Shown here in pieces: positions 10,016 to 19,868 of a stretch of 64,000 nt of DNA. A program made the translations under genes and the position numbers. Numbering within the stretch: position 1 is the stretch's first letter; the number at the start of each line of letters is the position of its first letter. The stretch comes from Andalucia godoyi. Lineage: Eukaryota; Discoba; Jakobea; Jakobida; Andaluciidae. Under the pieces are notes generated by a model. The model ran no database searches and was not told the DNA's origin. It saw only the letters and a list, made by a program, of their open reading frames with translations. The stretch lies in the NCBI GenBank assembly GCA_009859145.1, contig VRVR01000055.1, positions 136,927 through 200,926 of the forward strand, read 5' to 3'.

Positions 10016-10500
10016 ATGCGTTCTCATTTCCGAGTGGTTACAGAAACAGAGTCTCAACAGTCTTCACCATCCGCTTTGTCATCAAATCAGACAGATACGA
10101 AAGGCAGTACCGCCCAATCTGGCATTCCAATGACCAGTTCTCATTCAGCTGAGCGAAATGCAAAGCCGTATGATGATGTGCAAGTCTTTCATAAAGATTC
10201 AGCAGACGGGATTCACGATGCGCTTGCTGCAGTACAAAACATGCAAGTTGCAACTGTTGACGATGCATCGTCGGCTTTTCCTCTTTCAACAGACGCCTGT
10301 CCATCACGCACAAACGTTCAGAAAAAGGATGCAACAACTTGGTTTCAACTGTTCTTATGCAAGAGGTGCCGACAATTACATTAGATCTGCGATAGAAGAG
10401 CTCTTCGATGCCTGCGATGGGAAGACGCGAACGAGGACTGTGTATAAGTTGGAAGATCTCCAGGAAGAAGAAGACCGTCACACAGTCAACAAGAGTGGAT
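10016..10500 (+). pseudogene. Inactivated Zn2Cys6 zinc-cluster gene (paralogue 4)
   Basis: The frame opens at 10016 and runs 122 codons, then is interrupted inside the zinc cluster. CKRCRQLH is followed by TAG at 10382; the same frame continues with ICDRRALRCLRW and EDANEDC, then TAA at 10445, then a VGRSPGRRR basic patch like the GKPPGR and TGRTP patches of the paralogues. One cluster Cys is a Trp (CLRW instead of CxxC) and the spacing is otherwise kept. About 115 residues precede the cluster, as in paralogue 3. So this is a dead copy with two in-frame stops and a lost ligand. Both stops fall at codons that C-to-T change could produce. Confidence 0.55.
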
Positions 10501-10902
10501 GACGAAAGGATGACGCGGCCCTGCTGCAGCATCGAAAGCCGACGAGAAGACGGGCGAAGAAAGAGTGGAAACGCACGAGAACCTCGTTTAATCCTTTTGG
10601 ATTCGTGAGGCCGTATCTGGTGTTTCGTGTCTGTGATGAAGATGAAGCATTCGTCAATGAAGCGAGGCTTTTGAAAATTAAATTATTGGTTCGATCGTCA
10701 GATAGCAAGGCAACTCCGCCATTCGATGTTCGCTGATGGAATTTCAAAACCGCCTGCCCAGTGCATGTTTCCCTTATTCTTCGATCCGAGAACAAAACTG
10801 ATTTACAAAAAAGATGCTTGTAAACCGCAGCATCACCAAAAGTACATGTGACCCTAGCAGTAACAGAAATTTTTTGCAACAGTCCTACGCCAAGATCCAA
10901 TC
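10501..10902. other. No confident gene
   Basis: 3' flank of the minus-strand gene at 10903-11487. Minus-strand frames here (10478-11041) are shadows. Confidence 0.3.
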
Positions 10903-11487
10903 TCATGGTCCTTCCGTTTCTTGCGTCCAAACGCACTCTTCCGCCTGCAGAAACGCTTCCCGCGACTGCTCGAACGCGTCTGCGGCCTCGGCTTTCGCAA
11001 TCTCCTCGGCCTTCTGAATCAGTTCCTCGTGCTCCGAGCACAGACGCACTCGCTTCCGCGCCCTCTTGGTCTCCTCATTGACGTATTCCTGCAGTGCATT
11101 CGCGAGCGTTGTGGACGTGCCCGCTTGTAATTTGCGGTCCAGAAACGCGAGCAGCGATTCCGTCTGTGCCGGTCGTCTCGGCGGTACTTGCAATACCACC
11201 GCGTCCATCGCCGCATCCTCGGCATCTGGATTGGTGAATCTTGAATTCATAAACCGTCCACCGGTGCTTTCGCGGACTTGCATACTCAAGTCGATGTCTT
11301 TCTTGCTGAACTTTGGGCAGTGCATCGTGACGACCAGCATTTCCGAAAACTCGCCCGCATACGGCACCGAGCGAAACAGGCGATTCACACCAGCATCGAG
11401 AACCTCCGATTGACGATCTTTCAGTCGCTTCCGATCTCTGTGTGGAATATTCAGCAAAGACGCGATTGCACGGGTTGTCATCGACAT
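10903..11487 (-). CDS. Conserved orphan protein, 194 aa, divergent from topoisomerase II (copy A)
   Basis: The start at 11487 is supported by comparison with copy B (36113): both give exactly 194 codons beginning MSxTTR, whereas the upstream extension is unrelated between copies. The two proteins are about 79% identical by eye, with no indel, so both have been under selection. Seen: a basic N-terminal segment (LLNIPHRDRKRLKDRQSEVL), a central beta-like region, and a C-terminal charged helix (about 125-185, ETKRARKRVRLCSEHEELIQ) that could form a coiled coil. No family recognised. It is transcribed divergently from the topoisomerase II gene across about 214 bases in copy A, and the same order is kept in copy B, which suggests a linked function such as a DNA-binding or topoisomerase accessory role (inference only). 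Confidence 0.7.
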   Translation of the reverse strand: MSMTTRAIASLLNIPHRDRKRLKDRQSEVLDAGVNRLFRSVPYAGEFSEMLVVTMHCPKFSKKDIDLSMQVRESTGGRFMNSRFTNPDAEDAAMDAVVLQVPPRRPAQTESLLAFLDRKLQAGTSTTLANALQEYVNEETKRARKRVRLCSEHEELIQKAEEIAKAEAADAFEQSREAFLQAEECVWTQETEGP

Positions 11488-11701
11488 TTCTTTTGAACTC
11501 AATCGAAAGACCTGAAGAAGAAGAAAATGAAAACAGGAAAGAAACAGAAACATTTTGACGAGTCTGAAAAAACGGGGCATCAAGTGACCGGTAGATCACC
11601 TGATTTTCCCGACTCACATACTCACAGAATCCGCCTTTTCCTGTTTTTCATGTTTTCCTTTTTTCCTGTTTCTCCAAAACTCTAAACGGTGCCTCTCCCA
11701 C
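11488..11701. promoter_or_regulatory. Bidirectional promoter region between the 194-aa gene and topoisomerase II
   Basis: Only 214 bases separate the two divergent start codons. Each side has a pyrimidine-rich tract on its own coding strand: about 11636-11680 before the topoisomerase ATG (11702), and the complement of about 11505-11550 before the 194-aa gene ATG. No TATA box is obvious. Confidence 0.4.
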
Positions 11702-14700
11702 ATGGACACCACTGCTGCATCTTCTTCTTCATCGACGTCCCGAGTGCAAATTCTGGATCACCGGGTGCACATTCTCACTCGCCCAGACACGTATGTTGGC
11801 GCGCTCACGGTCAAACCGGTCGAAGCATGGATCTTTGACCTGAACACACGATGCATGGTCAAGAATCCGAATGTGCAGGTTTCGCCGGCGCTCCTGAAGA
11901 TTTTTGACGAGGTCCTCGTCAATGCCTCGGACTTTGCAGTGCAGGAGCCGCGCGTCACCGAGATTCGAGTCACCATCGATCGAAGCACGGATTCCATTGC
12001 GGTGTACAACAATGGTGGGTGCGTGGAATTGCAGCCGCATCACCAGAGGACCGATTTGCACGTCCCGGAAGTCGTGTTTGCGGAGTTCATGTCCACCTCC
12101 AATTTTGAGGACAATACGGCGCGTGTCGTGGGCGGACGCAATGGGTACGGTGCCAAGCTTGCCAATGTGTTTTCCAGCCAGTTTTCGGTCGATCTGTGTG
12201 ACGGCACAACTGCGTACAAACAGGTGTGGCGCAGCAACATGAGCGAGCACACCACACCAGTTTTGACCCCAGCAGAAGGGGGCGCTGCACCATCCGTCTA
12301 TGTGACCTTCATTCCCGACCTTGCGCGAATGGGATTGGAGCACATCACGGACGATCTGGTTTCGCTGTTCTTTCGCCGGGCACTGGACGTCTCGGCGTAC
12401 CTGCACATGATCGGACGCAACGTGCGCGTGCATTTCCGGTGTGGTTCCGAAGGATCGTGGACGCACGATTTCAACTGCTCGAATCTGTTACCGACAACGC
12501 AGCAGTATGCAAAAATATTCTTTCCAGATGCCGTATTCCTTCCCATCGTCGCAAATCGACTGTCGGTGGCGTTCTCCATCCAGCCGCAGGGCCGCGAGCT
12601 GCAGCAAGTGTCCATTCTGAACGGCATATTCACGTCTGCGGGCGGCGAACATGTGAAGATGATCATCGATGGGCTTTGGAATGGTGGTCTAGCGGACGAA
12701 ATCAAGAAGAAATGCCCGAATGCGAGCCTTACGCACTTTCGCGCCGTCATGCAGGTCGTCGTTTGCTGACAGTTGCACAACCCCGAATTCTCGTCGCAAA
12801 CGAAGGAAGAGTTGACGAGGTTCCTGAATCTTTCTGAATCACCCGTGTGGAACGGAGGGCTTGCAAAGCAGACTGTCTACAAAACTGGTCCAGAATCGGT
12901 TCGCGGAACAGGTCACGCAGACGATCATTCAAAAGCTGAAGCAGGACGACATCCGCTTTTCGAATCTGCGCCTCGGCAGTGCTCTTGATGTGCCCAAGCT
13001 GCAGAATGCGGCTCTTGCGGGAACAGATCAGCGACGCCAGTGTTCGTTGATTCTGACGGAAGGCGACTCGGCCATGGCGCTGGTGAGCAATTCCTTGTCG
13101 ACCGATCAAAAGAAGCACTTCGGTGTGTACCCGTTGCGAGGCAAGTTTCTGAATGTCTGCGAAGTCCCACGGGCGGACGTCTTGGAGAATGAAGAAGTGA
13201 AGAACATTGTGCGGGCGCTCAATCTCAGCTTCGATCTTGCTTACGACAACGATGTCGAGTTGGATACGCTGCACTACGGGCATGTGGTTCTGATGACGGA
13301 CCAGGAGCACGACGGGCTGCACATCAAAGGTCTGCTGCTGAACTTCTTCCAGTTCTTCTGGCCGCACTTGGTTGTTCGCATCCCCGATTTCCTGAAAGAA
13401 CTGCGCACACCCATCATACGAGCAGTGCATTCGAATGGCAGCGATTTCTAAGAGTTCTTTGCGCTGCGGCAATTTCGAGCGTGGTTTGAAGGGCTGTCCG
13501 TGGACGAGCAGCGTGCGTGGCGCGTGAAGTACTACAAAGGACTGGGGACCTCGACGACGGAAGAGGGGCGTCGGTACTTCGAGCATCCACAGAATTATGA
13601 ACGCTCCTTCCGTTTCGCGGACACCAACCGGGCGATGCTGGATGTCTTCTTTTCGGGAAAAAAGGTCGAAGAGCGGCGCAAGACACTAGAAGAGTGCTGG
13701 AAAGAGCAGGAAACCGTCGATGCTGCGCTGCTCGATGTCAGCATTTCCGAGATTGCCGCAGAATCGATCTCGATGGACCACTTCCTGCAGAAGGAGATGG
13801 TGTCCTCCAGTCTGTACGACTGCATTCGGGCGATTCCAAATGTGTTGGATGGACTGATCCCTGCGCAGCGCAAGGTGCTGTACACGCTGTTGCGACACGA
13901 CGGCGATGGAGAGGACATGCGCTTGTTGGAATTGATCGGCATGGTAGTTCGACAAACGAAATACCACCATGGCGAGGCGTCGCTGGGCGAGACGATCATC
14001 GGCATGGCACAGTCGTTTGTGGGCAGCAACAATGTTCCGTTGCTTGTGCCGGTTAGCCAGTTCGGAAGCCGACTGATGGGCGGCCAGGATGCTGCGAAGC
14101 CGCGGTACATTTTCACACGGCTGGATCCATCGCGCGCATCCTGTTTCCGATGGATGACCTCGCTTTGTTGTCGTACTTTTCAGAAGAAGGACAAAACGTC
14201 GAGCCCAAAGTCACGCTTCCCATCATGCCCATGATCCTTGTGAATGGCGCAGGGGGCATTGGGACTGGGTTTTCGACGGAGGTACCGACCTTTCACCCCG
14301 GCGACCTCGCCCAGCGCCTGAAGTCGTTCCTCCTGGATTCTGCGTCTTCTCCGACGGAAGGTGAGTTGGACTGGTATGAGAAACACTTTGGCATGGGTTG
14401 GGCACCGTGGTATGCAGGCTTCACGGGGGAAATCGTTCCTTTCGATGGAACTCCATGTTCATGGGCGAACTTTGGTCGGGTGAAGCGCGATGGCCCGCAC
14501 ACGCTGCAGATTTCGGAGCTTCCGATTCATACATGGGTTCAGCCGATGTTTGAGCAGTTGCAGAGGTGGATGGTGGACCGCAGCTTGAAGAACAAAGTCG
14601 GTCCATTTCACGATGCGCAGAATCTCAGCGAAGAGAATCGCGTATGCCTGCACATCCAGTTCCATAATTCAGAAGATGCCAAAGACTTGATGCGTCGCGA

Positions 14701-15430
14701 TGTATACAAGCTGATGAGACTGCAAAGACAGGTGTCATTTTCAAATGTCCACCTGTTTTCAACGGACAGAGAGGGCCTTCGAATTCGCAAGTTCGCGCAC
14801 CCATGTGACGTCCTTCGCGTCTTTGTGCCTGCTCGACTGGAATTGTATCGCCGTCGCAAGCAGATGATTCTCGAGCAAAAATGGTCAGAAGCAGCTCGAC
14901 GTCGAAGCATTGTGCAGTATGTTGAGAATCGCTCCTTGGTGCAGAAAGTGGTGCGCGCGAACCTCGATGGACTTGATCCATCACCCGATCTGGAAGCAGC
15001 AGGGCTTGCAAGAGTGAACGGGTCGTTCGACTATTTGCTGCGTGGTCTGAATGTAGCGTCGGTGCGGGTGGAGGAGGTGCGGGTGCGAGCGTCTGCCAGT
15101 GAAGAAGTATGTCGAGAGTTGGAGTCCAGGGGTGCAGAGCAGATGTGGATCGCCGAATTGGACCGTTTCATGCAAGAATGGAAAGCTCGAATGCCGGAGA
15201 CCGTTGTGGAGGGCGCGAAGTTGCCGCGGAAACAGAAGACAATGCAAGCGCCTCCGGTTATGAAGCCGCCGAAACTTGAAAAACCGGTAGCTCTTGGAAA
15301 CACGAAGGAGCGCATTGCGTCGCTGTTTTCGAAGAAGCAGGCCGGTCCACGGAAAAGAGCGCACAAGGATATGTCATCCGACGAAGATGATTTCGAAGAT
15401 GACTTGAGTGTTCCTGATATGTATGAATGA
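11702..15430 (+). pseudogene. DNA topoisomerase II (type IIA), giant-virus-like, broken by two stops and two frameshifts
   Basis: ATP-dependent double-strand passage enzyme. All domains are recognisable in order: GHKL ATPase (EVLVNASDFA near 11910, GGRNGYGAKLANV near 12130), Toprim (EGDSAMAL near 13060, DQEHDGLHIKG near 13300), the catalytic Tyr in PRYIFTRL near 14105, and the C-gate helices, ending in an acidic SSDEDDFEDD tail. The total of about 1240 codons matches viral topoisomerases II and is shorter than the nuclear enzyme, which has a long C-terminal tail. Lesions: TGA at 12767, a frameshift within about 12840-12865, TAA at 13449, and a one-base shift near 14127-14130. The protein can therefore not be made in one piece. 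Codons 14480 to about 15404 are nearly identical to the fragment at 38164-39088. Confidence 0.9.
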
Positions 15431-15675
15431 CTTGTTATCATCATCTCGAATTTTTCCGATTTTTCTCGAGAATCTTCGGAATTCCTCATCCTTAGAGGAG
15501 CGATCCCACCCATGACTGGACGGAGCTCCCAAATCGCTCCCAACATTCTTCGCAAAACTCGGGTTTCTCGAACATGGTTCCCGGGTTGCAAGTGGGCGCA
15601 CCTGCTCCTTGTTTTCTTGTGCTCTTCGCTCTCCCATGTTTGTCGACTATTCTCGTCGTTTTCCTTCCAAACAAG

Positions 15676-17857
15676 ATGTACTCCGACTGCTCTATTTCCA
15701 ACAACCACATAAAATACGTCTCCACCCTCCCGCGGATGAACTCCATCGTTGACTTCGGAGACATCGATGCTGCTGTGCATTCCGTTCTGCACCTCCTTCA
15801 AACGGATCCGCAGAATGCACGCCTCGCAGCCGTTCCGCTGCGGATTCGTACGGACTATCGATTCGTAGCCTCCCTGTTCACCAGCGCCCCTCGTTTCTTG
15901 GAGGAAGTGTTCGAAATTCCGTGCGCACTGTTCCCCCAGTTGCCCACTTCCCAGAACGCCGAGGCCGCAGATTCGGTGATCTTCCTGCTGCGGCACAGTC
16001 CGCGATACGAAGAACGAGCTTTGACATTCTTGGACGAAACTGCTCTCCCGGATCTCGAATGGCAGAGAATCGACCCATGCATTCTAGCTTACATGCCCGG
16101 AGTGCTGGGAAATGTGAGGTTGCTCGAAATGGTCATGTGCAGCCGCCAGTTTCCAACTGCCCACATTCTCTTCTTGCTGAAACGGTCCTTCGAACGCTTT
16201 CCGGAACAAACAGCCGCTCTTCTGATCGAAGAGTCCGACTGCGGTCTACTCTTCCATTTCCACCAAACCATTTGCAACGCTATTGCACAGGGACGCATCA
16301 CGGAAGTGCGCATTCGGCAAATTCCGTTCGTTGGGGCAGAAATAATTCTCGCATTGAGCGTTTGCTGTCCTGCACTCCTCCAAGCCAGCATGCCTTCTTT
16401 CCAATCAGCCATGCAGCGAATGCACTTGCCGCGACCGTGGGTGTGGCTCGTGCGCGCGAGCATACTGGCCCGATCCGACGAGGACCTCCTTCATGTTGCC
16501 GAGCTCTTGCTGGAGCACTTTTCAACGCGAGGAGTGCGGCTCTACTTTCTGTTCAACGCCTTCAACATGAGCAACGTCGCTCTGGCTCAATGGATGATCA
16601 AACACTGTCTCATGGACGCAGAGCGAATCTTTGCCACCTCGTCCTTTCCGAATGTCTTGCAAGTAACGATGCCGCCCGACAAGCTGTTCAGCATGCAAGA
16701 GATGATTGCCTTGTTGGATCGTATTCTCGCGAATCCGTTTGTCATTGCTTCGGACGCTCTCTGTTTCGCAGCCTCCTTGTCGCCACGCCTGTTGGAAGCC
16801 AAAGGCGTGCGGGTTGCATTCTTCGTCGACAACTGGATGGATTCCACTTCACCTCCTCGGCTTGATGCGTTGTCTGCCCTCCTCGATGTCACCGTAAGTG
16901 ATCTCATTCTCAGTGACGAGGAAGTGGAGAAGCTTGTGCACATCTCCATTCGGAATGAAGAAACAGTGCGATTAGAAACACTGGCTCAAGGTTTTCGAGC
17001 AGATTTGTCGGATCCAAAATACTGGAGTTCCATTTCGAGCCTGGGGATGCTGCAGTTTCTGACGGAGGAACTCGGCGTACACGTGCGATGGCCGACATGG
17101 ATGAAGGTGCCAGCGGCGCTCCGCAAAAGCATACGAGACGGCGAACAGTCCGTTCATGCAGACACGTACGAAGCGTGCGCAGTGGACCATTCGTGCGCGG
17201 CTGCTGGAGGACACAGACCCCGTGGAGGCTGATGTCTCACGAGTCCTGGCTGCGAATCCTCCAGCAATGCAAAAGTATTTTCGATGGCAGAGTGTACACA
17301 ATAATGTGGTGTTGTTTCTCACGTCCTTATTCAAGAGGATGGGAAGCCCAAGTGATCTCGCAGTGGGTACGCTCCGTTACCGCACATAAGAAGATGTGGA
17401 GAGGGATTTGCAAGTTGCGATGGTAGACGCAGGGTCGAACTGGAGGATGCTCATTCTGTTCCTGTCCATCTGAGGGCAAAGCGGAAACGGCTGGCATGCC
17501 AACATGCTGGTGATTCAACGGGAAACGGGAGTGGTAGTGCGATTCGAGCCGCATGGTCACCGATCGCCGAGTCCATACATCGATGCGTTCATTGAAGAGA
17601 CGATTCTCCGAACTTTGATATTGTGCGAACCAACAGGACGATTTGCGTACCGCCGATTGGGCAGATACTTGTCCGTATCACGGACCGCAGAGGAAATCAG
17701 ACGCTGTGACATGGGCGGACTTGGACTTGCGCGAAATGGGTGGGTACTGCGCGGTGTGGTCGCTCATGGCCATTTCACTTTCTCGTCCTTCATCCCCACT
17801 GGAGTGTGTTGGAGTGTAACGAGAAGAGAGTTCGAGGACTTGGGCTTTATCGAATAA
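15676..17857 (+). pseudogene. Orphan gene of about 720 codons, broken near its 3' end
   Basis: The frame runs open from 15574; ATGs at 15676 and 15736 are the likely starts. The first 480 residues are rich in Leu-x-x-Leu helices (a helical-repeat look) with no assignable family. The frame shifts near 17150-17160, and the same protein then continues in the new frame through TAA at 17387 and TGA at 17471 to a stop at 17855-17857. The 3' part contains WHANMLVIQRETGVVVRFEP followed by HG, which resembles an H-A-N ... R-F-E-P-H-G motif I associate with uncharacterised giant-virus proteins; that link is from memory and unverified. It lies directly downstream of the topoisomerase on the same strand. 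Confidence 0.6.
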
Positions 17858-18029
17858 GGGTAAGAACTAAGAAGTAAACAAACAGACAAAAAGTGTCATG
17901 TCGACACTTGTCGACAGGCAAATATACGTTTGAGTGCAACGGGTGGTATTTGTTTCCAACCGTTTCTTTGTCTTTGCTTTCTTTTTATTTCGTAAAATCA
18001 GACGTTCTTTTATTTCTAAGTGTCACAAA
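17858..18029. other. Intergenic, T-rich
   Basis: Contains a near-palindrome of GTCGACA units at about 17899-17917 and a T-rich stretch. No gene. Confidence 0.3.
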
Positions 18030-18236
18030 GGTAAGAAAGAAAGAATGAGCACAGATCAGCAGACCCGCTTCCTTAAATACTCCGACGGCAATCCGTGCTG
18101 CTTCAAGTCTGACGTATCACGCCGACTATAATGCCGATGCCACGTGCCATGCCGATCGTAACTCCGGTCGAGTTCCCTTGAGTCGCTTGAGTCGCGATCT
18201 TCCAGTTCCCACACCTATATAAGGACTTCCGTCACA
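18030..18236 (-). repeat. LTR-like repeat (copy 1), 3' end of the Ty3/Gypsy remnant
   Basis: About 200 bp whose second copy lies at 34335-34528 in the same orientation. On the minus strand it begins TGTGACGGAAG, as LTRs begin with TG, and carries a TATA-like CTTATATAGG about 20 bases in. The pol frame of the adjacent element runs directly into it at about 18237, which places it as the downstream LTR. The ends further from pol are uncertain. Confidence 0.5.
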
Positions 18237-19442
18237 TGATGCCATTGGCGAGAAGCGCATCAACCTGTTCGTTCATGATTTCCTGATTTTGCGATGACAG
18301 GCGGCGAGGGGCAAAGGCGTGCGGTTGCGCTCCCGGTTTCAGCGTGATGTTCATGGGTCTGACCTTGGCAGGCTCGGAATCAGGGTTCTCAAAAAGGTCG
18401 GAGTACTCAGCACAAAGGTCCTGGATACCCTGCTGTAGGGGCCCCGGAGCGATGAACAAATCACTATCTTGGTCCTCCGACGGAAGGGAACGTCGTACGA
18501 TGGAGATTCCGCTTCTCGAGCGGCCGGCTGCTCGACCAGGAGAGAAAGCAATCCCGTCGACTGGAGAACAGGAAATCCGATGATCGCATCTTCCCCAGAT
18601 TCCAGGACGAAGAAAGAAACATCGATGGTCACAGCGCGGGCAAGACTGGGCGGAGTGCCGGTATTGACTGACAACTTGCAGGTAACCTCTTGCGAGGAAA
18701 CGGTGGTCTGTCCTGAGGCGACGGCGATCTCTCGCGTGCAAGGGCGGACGATCACGCCAATCACCAACATCTGTGAGAGTAATTTAGGCGACATCAGGCA
18801 AATGGAAGATCCTGTATCCAAGAGAGCTGCAACCCGAACGGATCCCGTCCATCCGAGAATCTTAGCCGTGGTTCGTGGTACAGTTTCCGGAGCGGTCGTT
18901 GCGGATTTTGCTTGAGCTTGGTTTGTAAGAGGCATCTTATCCAACCGGGTCCCGATGCGTTGCCAAACTTGGCATGTCCTTGAAAGGACAGAAAGGGCGT
19001 AGATGGCCTGGATGGCCGCATCCATAACAGACCTCCGACGAGGTCAATGGTGCAGAAGTACCCTCCAACGGTATGGGGCATGAGACGGAACCTTGGGGGC
19101 CTCACTCTTCTCGGCGCGGATCCTTGGTAACGACGAGCAATGTACTCCGGGATGTGTCACCGACGAGGAGCGGAGACGTTCCGCTTCCAAAACGATTTTT
19201 GTGAGTTGCTCAACATCTTCCAGAACAAAGATTTTAGCCTCCTTCAAGCTCGTCGGATGACGGAATGAGACATGATCCGAGAGTCTCTGCGGCCGCAAAT
19301 TCGTGACAAATAACTTGCGGAGTGCTTTGGAGTTGGCTCCCAAAGCATCGGAGCACACAGCCTCTTCCTTCTCATACTGCGGTATGTAGGTCATCACAGA
19401 ATCAGTGTTGTGCATGACAGTTGATGGCAAGTGATATGTCAT
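18237..19442 (-). mobile_element. Truncated Ty3/Gypsy retrotransposon (gag, zinc knuckle, protease, start of RT)
   Basis: Reading on the minus strand in several frames: a gag-like segment (19442 to about 19050, including FVTNLRPQRLSDHVSF), a CX2CX4HX4C zinc knuckle (about 19033-18985, CYGCGHPGHLRPFC), an aspartic protease with ALLDTGSSICLMSP (about 18826-18785), and the N-terminal edge of reverse transcriptase (PGAQPHAFAPRRLSSQNQE, about 18340-18280). The RT stops at the first helix (NEQVDALLANGI) and abuts the LTR, so the polymerase core, RNase H and integrase have been deleted. Frame changes between gag, knuckle and protease show decay or programmed shifts. The element cannot be autonomous. 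Confidence 0.75.
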
Positions 19443-19584
19443 GTAACGGTCTGGTTTTCATTGCTTCTTTTTATTTCGAGTTCCTCTGATTCTTTTCTGT
19501 TTTCATTTGTTATTTCTTTTACTCGTACAAACTTTTGTTACCGTTGTTTCCTATATTACTTTGCCTAGTCGTCACAGTGTTTTA

Positions 19585-19620
19585 CTTTTCGTATAATAAT
19601 AAAAATTAGGAAAGTTTTAT
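19585..19620 (+). repeat. Direct repeat unit 1 (AT-rich)
   Basis: CTTTTCGTATAATAATAAAA followed by ATTAGGAAAGTTTTAT. A second version lies at 19760-19790, about 110 bp before the giant ORF start. Confidence 0.5.
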
Positions 19621-19759
19621 TTTAATATCTGTTATCAAAAGGAGTGCAAATTCAACTTATGAATACGGTTGTGATGCTGCGGGCAAACAGCCGTAGTCAC
19701 AAACCTTTTGGGATTTTCAACGGTGAATTACGTCTTCCTTCTTCTGTGTTTCTGTTTTT

Positions 19760-19790
19760 CTTTTCGTATAATAAAATTAAGTAAGTTTTA
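19760..19790 (+). repeat. Direct repeat unit 2 (AT-rich), possible promoter element
   Basis: CTTTTCGTATAATAAAATTA followed by AGTAAGTTTTA, about 80-110 bases upstream of the ATG at 19869. The repetition and AT-rich TATAATAA core make it a candidate promoter element or UTR duplication; function is inferred. Confidence 0.4.
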
Positions 19791-19868
19791 CTTTTCTTGG
19801 TGTGACCACATGGCATCATTTCTTTCTCTTGATCACCACACATCAATCAAGATACTTCTGCACGAACA

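Larger units (their letters stand above)
19443..19868. other. AT-rich upstream region of the 2142-aa ORF
   Basis: No gene. The segment is AT-rich and holds a direct repeat of about 35 bp (listed separately) containing CTTTTCGTATAATAA. It contrasts with the GC-balanced coding region that follows. Confidence 0.4.
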
